From contig NZ_FXZB01000015.1 in assembly GCF_900169065.1 (NCBI RefSeq), positions 1-64,000 of the forward strand: a stretch of 64,000 nucleotides of DNA. Reading direction: 5' to 3'. The first letter of the stretch is position 1, and each line of letters opens with the position of its first letter. The DNA comes from Brevibacterium aurantiacum. GTDB taxonomy: Bacteria; Actinomycetota; Actinomycetes; Actinomycetales; Brevibacteriaceae. The notes under the pieces were generated by a model. It ran no database searches. It was not told the origin of the DNA and was given only the letters and a program-made list of their open reading frames with translations. Positions 8,802 through 16,340 of the stretch are shown piece after piece. A program made the position numbers and the translations under genes.

Positions 8802-8821
8802 TGTTCGAGGCAGGGAACATC

Positions 8822-10126
8822 ATGGACAACAACGTTCCATCAGTGGACCAAAGCGACAGACTAGTCCCCATCAACCTACGCCAATCAGGCCCCACGCCGG
8901 TCGAGATGCTCATCGACACCCGGGTGCGAAAGTCACCGTACTGGGAGCTGTCCATGCAGGAAGGCTGCTGGCGGGCCTCGATCTACAACCGGATGTATCA
9001 CCCGCGCGGCTATGTGCCCCGCGAAGACGGCGGGATGATGGTCGAGTACCAGTCCCTCGTCAACGACGTGACCTTGTGGAACGTCGCCGTCGAACGTCAG
9101 ATTCAGGTCAAGGGCCCCGACGCCGAGGCGTTCGTGAACTATGTCATCACCCGCGACGCGACCAAGATCCCCGTCATGCGAGCGCGCTATGTGATCCTGT
9201 GCAACGAAGCCGGAGGCATCCTCAACGACCCGATCCTGCTGCGAGTGGCGATCGACGAATTTTGGTTCAGCCTCTCCGACACTGATCTCATGCTCTGGCT
9301 GCAGGGCGTCAACGTCGGCAAGGGATTCGACGTCACCATCGCCGAGATCGACGTCTCGCCGGTGCAGGTTCAGGGACCGAAGTCCGTCGACGTCATCGCC
9401 GACCTTGTCGGTGAAGAGGGACGCACGCTGCCCAGCTACGGACTTATGGAAGCCCAGGTCGGCGGGCACGACGTCATCATCTCCCAGACCGGGTTCACGG
9501 GGGAGAAAGGCTACGAGATCTACCTCAAGGACTCGACGAAGTACGCCGAGGACATGTGGAACGCGGTGCTTGCCGCCGGCATTCCCTACAACCTCAAGGT
9601 CGTTGCCCCCAGCCATCACCGCAGGATCGCCGCGGGAATCCTCTCGTGGGGCCAGGACATGGACTTCGAGACCTACCCGTTCCAGGTGAACCTGAGCTAC
9701 CAGGTGCCGCGGAAGAAGGAGGCCGACTACGTCGGCAAGGCCAAGCTCGAAGCTGTTCGTGAGCAGATCGCTGCCGGAACTCCACCGTTCAAGACGCAGC
9801 TCGTGGGGCTTCTGGTCGGCGGCAAACCGATCACGGACTACGCGCCGGACTTCTGGCTGGTCAGCGCCAGTGCAGATGGTGAGTCGGTCGGCTATGTGAC
9901 CTCACCGTGGTATTCGCCGGAGCTTGAGGCCAATATCGCGATGGCCCATGTGCCGGCTGGAGCCACGGCGTTGGGCACAGAGTACTGGGTGCACCTGCCC
10001 GAGCCTTTCGCCGACAACCCGGGAGAGCCCGTCCACGCCGAGGTGGTGGAGATGCCGTTCCGTTCGAGCGTCAATCCCAACCAGCGCGAACTGCTCAAGG
10101 GCCGGGGCCTCGACGCCGCCGTCTGA
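8822..10126 (+). CDS. DmdA/LigM-type tetrahydrofolate-dependent demethylase (GcvT family)
   Basis: A 434-residue member of the GcvT fold closer to DMSP demethylase DmdA than to glycine-cleavage T protein. From memory of DmdA, matching blocks are ASIYNRMYHPRGYVP, LWNVAVERQIQVKGPDAEAF, NEAGGILNDPILLRV and DVSPVQVQGPKSVDVIADLV, followed by QTGFTGEKGYEIYL. DmdA and LigM transfer an S- or O-methyl group to THF, forming 5-methyl-THF. The ATG at 8822 follows AGGGA by 5 nt; an upstream in-frame ATG would run through the operator. A divergent MetF-like gene supports a methyl-THF product. The substrate (DMSP, glycine betaine, methoxy-aromatic or other) cannot be read. Confidence 0.75.
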   Translation: MDNNVPSVDQSDRLVPINLRQSGPTPVEMLIDTRVRKSPYWELSMQEGCWRASIYNRMYHPRGYVPREDGGMMVEYQSLVNDVTLWNVAVERQIQVKGPDAEAFVNYVITRDATKIPVMRARYVILCNEAGGILNDPILLRVAIDEFWFSLSDTDLMLWLQGVNVGKGFDVTIAEIDVSPVQVQGPKSVDVIADLVGEEGRTLPSYGLMEAQVGGHDVIISQTGFTGEKGYEIYLKDSTKYAEDMWNAVLAAGIPYNLKVVAPSHHRRIAAGILSWGQDMDFETYPFQVNLSYQVPRKKEADYVGKAKLEAVREQIAAGTPPFKTQLVGLLVGGKPITDYAPDFWLVSASADGESVGYVTSPWYSPELEANIAMAHVPAGATALGTEYWVHLPEPFADNPGEPVHAEVVEMPFRSSVNPNQRELLKGRGLDAAV

Positions 10127-10189
10127 TCCGCGGCGGTGAGTGACTGTCTAGCGAGCGGTCTCTGCCTCGAGATTGCGTTCCCCTGATCC

Positions 10190-10227
10190 GAGCGCGGTCA
10201 CTGTGCGATATGCCGGTGGCCGCGCTC
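10190..10227 (+). terminator. Hairpin after the DmdA-like gene
   Basis: GAGCGCGGTCAC (10190-10201) pairs with GTGGCCGCGCTC (10216-10227), a 12-bp stem with one G-T pair and a 14-nt loop, 63 nt after the stop. No U-tract follows, as is common for terminators in high-GC actinobacteria. Confidence 0.5.
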
Positions 10228-10379
10228 GCCTCTGCCTGACACCCGCAACTCCAATTCCTCCCCGCGCCAATAGCAACCGCTGGTTTCACTCGAGGCACCG
10301 GAAGTGCCAATTCATACATGTGCGGCGGGGTGATTTGCTGCTTGTGGTGAGGGGTAGCCCGCCGGCGATCGCGCAAAGA

Positions 10380-10415
10380 AGTGCGGCCACCGGAGTTGTC
10401 TCCGATGGCCGCACT
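10380..10415 (-). terminator. Hairpin after the APC permease gene
   Basis: AGTGCGGCCA-CGGAG and CTCCG-TGGCCGCACT form a 15-bp stem with one internal mismatch and a TTGT loop. Read on the minus strand, TCTTTG follows, so it most likely terminates the permease transcript about 100 nt past its stop. Confidence 0.6.
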
Positions 10416-10511
10416 CTCATAAAACTGGAACCGTTCTGCACTGCGGTTCAGCCTCCGCGGATCAGTCTCTGTGTCTCAGGCTGCTCCTCACCGCGGTGGC
10501 CCCTCAGCGGG

Positions 10512-11969
10512 TCACTTCTTGCGCAGTGACTTCACCTTCGCGAGCAGTTCGTTCTCCGCATTGGGTCCTGCCTTGACGCCGGTGGGCAGACGGAACATGA
10601 AGACGATGCCGACGGCGAGCCAGAGTCCGAACATCGCCCACGACTGCCACGCCAGCTGCGCGGAGTACGGGGTGATGGGCAGATAGAGGATGAAGAGCGC
10701 CAAGGTGAGCACGGCCGAGATGATGCCGATGATCATGCCGCCATTGCCCTTGCCGCCGATGCGCAGAGGACGGTCCATCGCAGGTTCGCGCTTGCGCAGA
10801 ATGATGAACCCGACGCTGACGAGGAAGTAGGCGATGACGATCGCCGGTGAACCCGCGTCGACGATCCACCCCAGAGCGGCCGAGCCGAGGAACGGGGCCA
10901 GGGCCGAGAGGATTCCGATGAAGATGATCGAGTTGACGGGGGTGCGGTACTTGGGGTGCAGCTTGCCGAACCAGGCAGGGATCATGCCAGCCACGGCCAT
11001 GGCCCACATCAGGCGGGACGAGCCCATGAGGAATGCGTTCCACGAGGTGATGATGCCGGCGAGCCCACCGGCGATGACGAGCTTGCCCCAGAAGGCGGAA
11101 TTGAACATCGCCGCCAACGCGTCGGCCGTGACGAGGTCGTGGGTGGCCAGCTCGGAGGCCGGCATCGCCAGTGATGTCATCCAGATGATGATGACGTAGA
11201 ACGCGATCGCCATGAAGACAGAGACGACGACGAGCTTGCCGATCTTGGCCGGCGGGAGCTTGATCTCCTCCGCCGACTGCGGGATGACGTCGAAGCCGAC
11301 GAACAGGAAGGGCACAACGGCGACGACGGCGATGAAACCGGCACCGCCACCGGTGAAGAGCGGCTCGGCAGTGGCAGCTTCGCCGCCGGTCAGGCCACCG
11401 GCCAGTAGGAGGAACGCGACGATGATGAGGAACGAGACGACGAATGTCTGCACCAGCGAGGCGAGTTTGACGCCCCGAATATTGATCCAGGCGATGATGA
11501 TTGCGGTCACGGTGCCGACAAGCGCCCAGGTCAGATACACATCGGAATCGGCGATGGTCCACAGCTTGATGTGTTCGAGATTCGGAAACAGATACAGGGC
11601 GGTCTTCGGCACTGCGACTGCTTCGAACATGACAACGCTGATGTAGCCGCCGGTGATCGCCCAGGAGCCGAACAGCGAGACGCGCGGTCCCATCGCCCGG
11701 ATGAGATAGTTGTGCTCACCTCCCGCGTGCGGCATGGCAGCGACCATCTCGGAATAGACCGTACCGACGAAGCACATGATGATGCCGCCGACGACGAATG
11801 CGAGAATCGCACCCATTGTGCCGGCACCGCTGAGCCATTCTCCGGTGAGGACGACCCAGCCGAAGCCGATCATCGCCCCGAATCCGATGAATAGTGCATC
11901 GACTGAGCCAAGCGCCTTGACGAAACCGTGGCCTCGGTCATCGACCTCTGTCTGCTGCTGTTGCGACAT
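10512..11969 (-). CDS. APC-superfamily amino acid/amine permease
   Basis: A 485-residue integral membrane protein with about 12 hydrophobic segments. The first helix carries the APC substrate-site pattern FGAMIGFGWVVLTGEWL, helix 3 has MVAAMPHAGGEHNYLIRAMG, and helix 6 reads FLFVGFDVIPQSAEEIKLP, a typical amino-acid or amine permease motif. A single gene ending the methyl-catabolic region; by position it could import the methylated substrate or its product, but substrate class is not readable. The ATG at 11969 precedes a short Gln-rich tail and the first helix near residue 25. Confidence 0.85.
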   Translation of the reverse strand: MSQQQQTEVDDRGHGFVKALGSVDALFIGFGAMIGFGWVVLTGEWLSGAGTMGAILAFVVGGIIMCFVGTVYSEMVAAMPHAGGEHNYLIRAMGPRVSLFGSWAITGGYISVVMFEAVAVPKTALYLFPNLEHIKLWTIADSDVYLTWALVGTVTAIIIAWINIRGVKLASLVQTFVVSFLIIVAFLLLAGGLTGGEAATAEPLFTGGGAGFIAVVAVVPFLFVGFDVIPQSAEEIKLPPAKIGKLVVVSVFMAIAFYVIIIWMTSLAMPASELATHDLVTADALAAMFNSAFWGKLVIAGGLAGIITSWNAFLMGSSRLMWAMAVAGMIPAWFGKLHPKYRTPVNSIIFIGILSALAPFLGSAALGWIVDAGSPAIVIAYFLVSVGFIILRKREPAMDRPLRIGGKGNGGMIIGIISAVLTLALFILYLPITPYSAQLAWQSWAMFGLWLAVGIVFMFRLPTGVKAGPNAENELLAKVKSLRKK

Positions 11970-12185
11970 CGCATCCCTCTCTTCAACCTACTGTGCTGTT
12001 GTGCACAGTAGCAGGATTCTGAGAGTTTCCGGCCGGTAATCTCAACGTCAGCTCCGAAACGGACGCGGGTGCCATTGCGCAGCGCAAGTCGGCTTTCATC
12101 CAGCGCATGTGAAGCGGCGAGAACACGTGCTGTGAGTTTGCCGTGCCACGGTTTCGGTGGGTGTCTTGGTGCTAGATTTCTCGCT

Positions 12186-13520
12186 GTGCACAGCACTCAT
12201 CGTGATGCCATCACCCGTGTGGTGATCGGATACCTCACAGCCCTCGTGATCGGTACGGGACTGCTGATGACGCCTGCCGCTACGGTGGCACCGGGCGGCA
12301 TCTCGCTGCTGTCGGGACTCTTCACCGCCACCTCGGCGCTGAGTGTGACCGGATTGGCGGTTCTCGACACCGGAGGAGATTTCACCTTCTTCGGTCAGGC
12401 GGTCATCCTCGTCCTCATCCAGATGGGCGGCCTCGGCGTCCTCCTCTTCACCGCTCTCCTGGCGATCGTGGTGGCGGGCAAGGCGGGTCTGAGGCTTCGC
12501 CAGTCCGTGGCCACGGAGACCAGGAGCTCAACGATCGGAGGAATCGGACCCATGGTGCGGCGCATCGTCGCGCTTGCCGTGGGGGCAGAGCTCGTCGTCG
12601 CTGTGGCACTCTTCCTGCGCCTGCGCCTCTTCTACGACGAACCGCTGGGTGCTGCAATATGGAACGCGGTCTTCCACGCGGTCTCAGCCTTCAACAACGC
12701 CGGCTTCGGTCTGCGCAGCAACAACCTCATGGACTTCGTGGCGGACCCATTCATCTGCGGCCCGATCAGCTGCGCCGTCATCCTCGGCGGCCTCGGGTAT
12801 CCCGTGGTCATCGAATTGGCCAGACGCTACCGGTCACCGTTGACCTGGAGTCTGACCACCCGAGCCGTCGTCGTCATGACACCGGTGCTGCTCGTGGGCG
12901 GGACGATCTACATCGCGATGATCGAATGGAACAACCCGAACACCATGGGGACTCTCGACGCCTGGGGCAAGATCCAGGCCTCGGCATTCCAGTCCACGAT
13001 CACCCGCACGGCCGGGTTCAACTCGGTCGACATCTCGCAGATGCATCCCGCGACCTGGCTGGGACTGGACATCCTGATGTTCATCGGAGGCGGACCCGCC
13101 GGTACCGCCGGTGGTGTGAAGATCACGACCGTCCTCGTGCTCGGGGCCATGACCTGGACAGAGTTCACCGGCGGTCGAGCAGTGAACCTGCTCGGACGGC
13201 GAGTGTCCCGGTCCGTGCACAGGCAGGCGACGACAGTCATCGTGTTGGCCCTGACTCTCATCGTTGCCGCAACCATGATCATCATGCTCGATGCTCCGTC
13301 GCTTGGCCTCGATCGGATCCTCTTCGAGGTCATCTCAGGCTTCGGCACCGTCGGGCTGTCGACGGGGATCACGACAGATCTGCCGGGACTCAGTCAGGTG
13401 GTCATCATCATCACGATGGCCCTGGGGCGACTCGGCCCCGTGACAATCGCCTCGGTGCTGGCACTGCGAGTGCGCCCGCAACGATTCGAACTGCCGAAGG
13501 AAAGGCCGCTGATCGGCTGA
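12186..13520 (+). CDS. TrkH/KtrB-family potassium transporter, membrane subunit
   Basis: The 444-residue protein contains the four pore-loop repeats of Trk/Ktr channels: ATSALSVTGLAVLDTG, AVSAFNNAGFGLRSNN, TITRTAGFNSVDI and SGFGTVGLSTGIT, each ending at the selectivity glycine, between paired membrane helices. It conducts K+ when coupled to a TrkA/KtrA ring, encoded 40 nt downstream. I choose GTG 12186: TAGATT (12173-12178) lies 7 nt before it, fitting a leaderless transcript, and the first helix begins soon after. The frame stays open to 12069, but that Arg/Ser-rich extension is unlike the family. Confidence 0.92.
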   Translation: MHSTHRDAITRVVIGYLTALVIGTGLLMTPAATVAPGGISLLSGLFTATSALSVTGLAVLDTGGDFTFFGQAVILVLIQMGGLGVLLFTALLAIVVAGKAGLRLRQSVATETRSSTIGGIGPMVRRIVALAVGAELVVAVALFLRLRLFYDEPLGAAIWNAVFHAVSAFNNAGFGLRSNNLMDFVADPFICGPISCAVILGGLGYPVVIELARRYRSPLTWSLTTRAVVVMTPVLLVGGTIYIAMIEWNNPNTMGTLDAWGKIQASAFQSTITRTAGFNSVDISQMHPATWLGLDILMFIGGGPAGTAGGVKITTVLVLGAMTWTEFTGGRAVNLLGRRVSRSVHRQATTVIVLALTLIVAATMIIMLDAPSLGLDRILFEVISGFGTVGLSTGITTDLPGLSQVVIIITMALGRLGPVTIASVLALRVRPQRFELPKERPLIG

Positions 13521-13560
13521 TGGATGACAGTACCGTTGACAGTCCAGAGAGGACGTCGAA

Positions 13561-14295
13561 ATGAATGAGAAGTCATGGTTGTCTCGGCCCGCGGTGTTCT
13601 TCGCCGGAAATCCGAAACCTGCCGCCCGACATGGAGCGGTGGCCGTGATCGGCCTGGGCCGCTTCGGAGGATCCCTGGCGAGGGAGCTCGTCAAGCACGG
13701 GGTCGAGGTCATCGGCATCGATATCTCCGAGGAGGTCGTGTCGGAACACGCCGAGGTGCTGACCTACGTCTCCCGCGGTGATGCCACCGATGAGACGGTC
13801 CTGCGCCAGATCGGCATCGAGGAGGTCGACCGGGTCGTCATCGCTGTGGGCAGCGACCTCGAAGCGAGCATCCTCATCACCTCACGCATCCTGAAATTGG
13901 GCAATCAGCACATCTGGGCCAAGGCCATCACCGAACCCCACGCCGAGATCCTGCATCAGTTGGGGGTCAAGAATGTGGTCAGCCCGGAGAACGACATGGG
14001 TCGACGCCTGGCCCACCTCATCAAGGGACACATCTCGGACTTCCTGCCCATCGACGAGGATTTCGTCCTTGCCAGAACCACACCGCCGGTGCGAGTCGCC
14101 GACGTTCCGCTGGCATCGCTGGGTCTGCGCACGGAATACGGCGTCACGATCGTCGCCTTCAAACGCGATGGCGGCGGCTCATGGGACATCGCCGACCGTG
14201 ACGTCACGCTCTATGCCAACGATGAGATCCTCATCGCCGGCACCCCGCGGAACGTGGAGACCTTCAGCGAACTCGACAAGGACAACGACAGCTAG
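13561..14295 (+). CDS. TrkA/KtrA-family potassium uptake regulator
   Basis: A 244-residue cytosolic RCK protein. The RCK_N Rossmann fold starts near residue 27 (VAVIGLGRFGGSLARELVKHG, with GxGxxG and an acidic end at VIGIDI) and a C-terminal RCK_C ligand domain follows (about 170-235, ending ANDEILIAGTP). It gates the TrkH channel encoded immediately upstream in response to nucleotides. A GAGAGGACG ribosome site precedes the ATG. The roughly 25-residue N-terminal tail before the Rossmann strand is longer than in Bacillus KtrA. Together the pair makes a complete two-component K+ uptake system. Confidence 0.92.
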   Translation: MNEKSWLSRPAVFFAGNPKPAARHGAVAVIGLGRFGGSLARELVKHGVEVIGIDISEEVVSEHAEVLTYVSRGDATDETVLRQIGIEEVDRVVIAVGSDLEASILITSRILKLGNQHIWAKAITEPHAEILHQLGVKNVVSPENDMGRRLAHLIKGHISDFLPIDEDFVLARTTPPVRVADVPLASLGLRTEYGVTIVAFKRDGGGSWDIADRDVTLYANDEILIAGTPRNVETFSELDKDNDS

Positions 14296-14326
14296 CGCGA
14301 TCCGATGCCCTCGTCGACGGCGGTCG

Positions 14327-14623
14327 TCACTCGCCGAGGTCGACGACCTCGAACTCGAGGAGGTTGGCCTGTTCCGAGACCGGTTCTTTGCCGCTGGTCT
14401 CGTGTGAAGGCTTGCGGCCTTGGCGCCAGTTCTCGAAGTCTTCGCGTGTGGCCCACTGGGTGTAGACGAAGTACTGGTCACCGCCGGAGACCGGACGCAG
14501 CAGCTGGAAGCCTTCGAAGCCGGGTGAACCGTCGACGGAGTGCTTGCGCGCAGCGAAGCGCTTCTCGAGTTCGCCGCGTGCAGCTTCGGGAACGGTGAGG
14601 GTGTTGATGGCGACGACTGACAT
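14327..14623 (-). CDS. Antibiotic-biosynthesis-monooxygenase (ABM) fold protein
   Basis: A 98-residue ferredoxin-like ABM-domain protein (SVVAINTLTVPEAARGELEK, GSPGFEGFQLLRPVSGGDQY, VYTQWATREDFENWRQG), the small dimeric fold used by quinol monooxygenases and IsdG/HmoA-type haem oxygenases. The N-W-F-type pattern around TQWATREDFENW resembles the haem-degrading branch, but I cannot confirm the catalytic set. The ATG at 14623 follows TTTAGGAGCG; earlier in-frame codons add an Arg/Ser tail unlike the fold. It is convergent with trkA, with 31 nt between them. Confidence 0.75.
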   Translation of the reverse strand: MSVVAINTLTVPEAARGELEKRFAARKHSVDGSPGFEGFQLLRPVSGGDQYFVYTQWATREDFENWRQGRKPSHETSGKEPVSEQANLLEFEVVDLGE

Positions 14624-14697
14624 AGACGCTCCTAAAGAAGAGGGTTCGTGACGCCGAGGCGAGTCCGGAGACTGGGATCGACGTCGAGCTGTGGTTT

Positions 14698-14727
14698 CGA
14701 CCGGCAACCAGTGGCAATGGCCGGTCG
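14698..14727 (-). terminator. Hairpin after the FmdB-like gene
   Basis: CGACCGGC (14698-14705) pairs perfectly with GCCGGTCG (14720-14727) across a 14-nt loop, 43 nt beyond the stop of the minus-strand zinc-ribbon gene. Confidence 0.5.
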
Positions 14728-14769
14728 GTCTTCAGCCTACGATCCGATTCTGGATCTCCGCTGAAGTTC

Positions 14770-14976
14770 TCACCGGGTCAGTTCGTCCGCGGTCTTCTTC
14801 GTCGTGTCGATGACGCCGAAGGCAGTACCGGAACCGGCGCCGAGGTGGGGTGAGGTGAACGCGGAATCGGCAGTGCCGTGGCAGTCGGGGCACGTGACGG
14901 ATTCGGGTTTCCGGCTCATCGGAAAGTCCTGTTCGGTGTCGCCGCAGGTCGTGCATCGGTAGACGTAGGTGGGCAC
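14770..14976 (-). CDS. FmdB-type zinc-ribbon protein
   Basis: A 68-residue protein with the FmdB/CxxC regulatory-ribbon signature: MPTYVYRCTTCGDTEQDF and TCPDCHG give two CxxC knuckles for one zinc, followed by a short Gly/Ser-rich tail. Members are found beside many operons and are presumed regulators or RNA/protein-binding modules; none is well characterised. It stands alone, 106 nt beyond the end of the methyltransferase gene on the same strand, so read-through from that gene is possible. Confidence 0.85.
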   Translation of the reverse strand: MPTYVYRCTTCGDTEQDFPMSRKPESVTCPDCHGTADSAFTSPHLGAGSGTAFGVIDTTKKTADELTR

Positions 14977-15082
14977 AAGATCACTCTTCTCGAAATCATT
15001 GCCGACGGATCAGCGCCGACAGATCAGCCTTGATGTATTCCTACACCGCCACCGGGGAAGACTCAAGTGTGCTGGCGAGAAT

Positions 15083-16303
15083 TCACTGCTCGGCCACCGC
15101 GATTTCGGTGAAGCGAAGCTCGGGGTCGTGGCGTTTCGCAGCACGTCGGATCCGCTCCGCTGTGAGCCGGCTGATCTCGGGGAAACCGTCCTCGGAGTCC
15201 GCGCCGACCAGGCTGCGCGCGTTCTTCGTCTGCAGCGGTTCCGGGGTCTGGATGAGGATGAACGTGCGTGAGCCTGCATCGCGTTCGTTAGCCGCCATCA
15301 CCGCTTGCGCAGTTGTGCCAGAGCCGGCGAAGAAGTCGAGGACGATCGCCCCGGGGTCGAAGAAGGTCTGTGAGGCCACAAGTGTCTTGACCAGTTCGAC
15401 GGGCTTCGGATAGCTGAAGATCCCACCCAGCCCGAGATCCTCGAGATCGTTCTGTCCGCCCAGGGCCTTGATGATCGAGTAGAGCTTGGAGCTCGCCTTC
15501 TCTGCCGGCGTCACCCGCACCACGGCATGCTTGCCCGCAGGACCCCAGGGACGCAGAACATATTCGCCCGTGCCCAGCTTCGCATCCACCTCGGCGAGCT
15601 TCTTTGGGCCCTTGACCTCGAGGATGTCCTCGTACATGAGCCGACGTTCCTGCCCACGGGCGTAGCGGCCGAAGCCGGCGCGCAGCACATCGGTCTCGAC
15701 GAGCATGCGTTTGCCGTCGATGATCTCCAGCTTCGCCGGTGCCTTCTTCTCGGTCAGGAACGCACCCGCCTGATCAGCGACTTTGGCCCACACATGGACG
15801 TAGTCGTGACCGCGGACGAAGGAGGGGGAGTTGCCTCCGCCCTTCGCACGCTGATGGATCAGGGTGCCCAGCGAATTATCTTCGCCGAAGATCTCGTGCC
15901 CCAGCAGCTGCGCCCAGGCACTCTCACCATCGTCGAGGTGAATGAAGATCACACCGTCCTCGCGCATGAGTTCGCGTGCGAGCATCAGCCGCGGCGTCAT
16001 GAAGTTCAGCCAGCTCGCGTGATCGTGCCCGTGATCCTTATACGCCAGCGCATTGCCCGTGTTGTAGGGCGGATCGATGTAGACGACCTTGATCCGCCCC
16101 CGATGCGTGGCCAGCAGCCTGGTCAGCGCCAGCAGATTGTCCCCGACGACGAGCATGTTCTCATCGATCGTGGGCACGTAGGTGTCACCCTCGCGAAGAA
16201 AGTGCGGACCCTCGCCGAGGTGGCCGGAAGCATCCGTGGAGATCAGCCGTCGACCGAGTGCGAAGGCAGCGTCCTTGCCAGTCCAGTTCAGGGCCGTCGA
16301 CAT
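15083..16303 (-). CDS. Orphan site-specific DNA-methyltransferase (type III Mod-like)
   Basis: A 406-residue N6-adenine/N4-cytosine methyltransferase of the beta class: catalytic DPPYNTGNALAYKDHG comes first (about residue 78) and the SAM site DFFAGSGTTAQAVMAAN follows near residue 320, the order seen in type III Mod subunits. Typical Mod proteins run 550-650 residues, so this is a compact form. There is no Res, HsdR or other nuclease gene within the window on either side, so it may be a solitary regulatory methylase. ATG 16303 has AAGGAGAAGG just upstream. It is divergent from the LhgO-like gene with 37 bp between starts. Confidence 0.85.
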   Translation of the reverse strand: MSTALNWTGKDAAFALGRRLISTDASGHLGEGPHFLREGDTYVPTIDENMLVVGDNLLALTRLLATHRGRIKVVYIDPPYNTGNALAYKDHGHDHASWLNFMTPRLMLARELMREDGVIFIHLDDGESAWAQLLGHEIFGEDNSLGTLIHQRAKGGGNSPSFVRGHDYVHVWAKVADQAGAFLTEKKAPAKLEIIDGKRMLVETDVLRAGFGRYARGQERRLMYEDILEVKGPKKLAEVDAKLGTGEYVLRPWGPAGKHAVVRVTPAEKASSKLYSIIKALGGQNDLEDLGLGGIFSYPKPVELVKTLVASQTFFDPGAIVLDFFAGSGTTAQAVMAANERDAGSRTFILIQTPEPLQTKNARSLVGADSEDGFPEISRLTAERIRRAAKRHDPELRFTEIAVAEQ

Positions 16304-16340
16304 CCTTCTCCTTCTCCGCGATCGGTGCCAAGATTGCTGT

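Larger units (their letters stand above)
10127..10511. other. Convergent intergenic region with two terminator-like hairpins
   Basis: This 385-bp gap separates the DmdA-like gene from the permease. I find no convincing gene. It holds a hairpin at 10190-10227 and another at 10380-10415 (separate entries). The rest is unremarkable GC-rich sequence. Confidence 0.7.

Noticed and set aside
8822-10126. Calling the DmdA-like gene dmdA outright
   Set aside because: Matching blocks are recalled, not aligned, and the downstream DMSP genes (dmdB/C/D) are not adjacent, so the substrate is left open.
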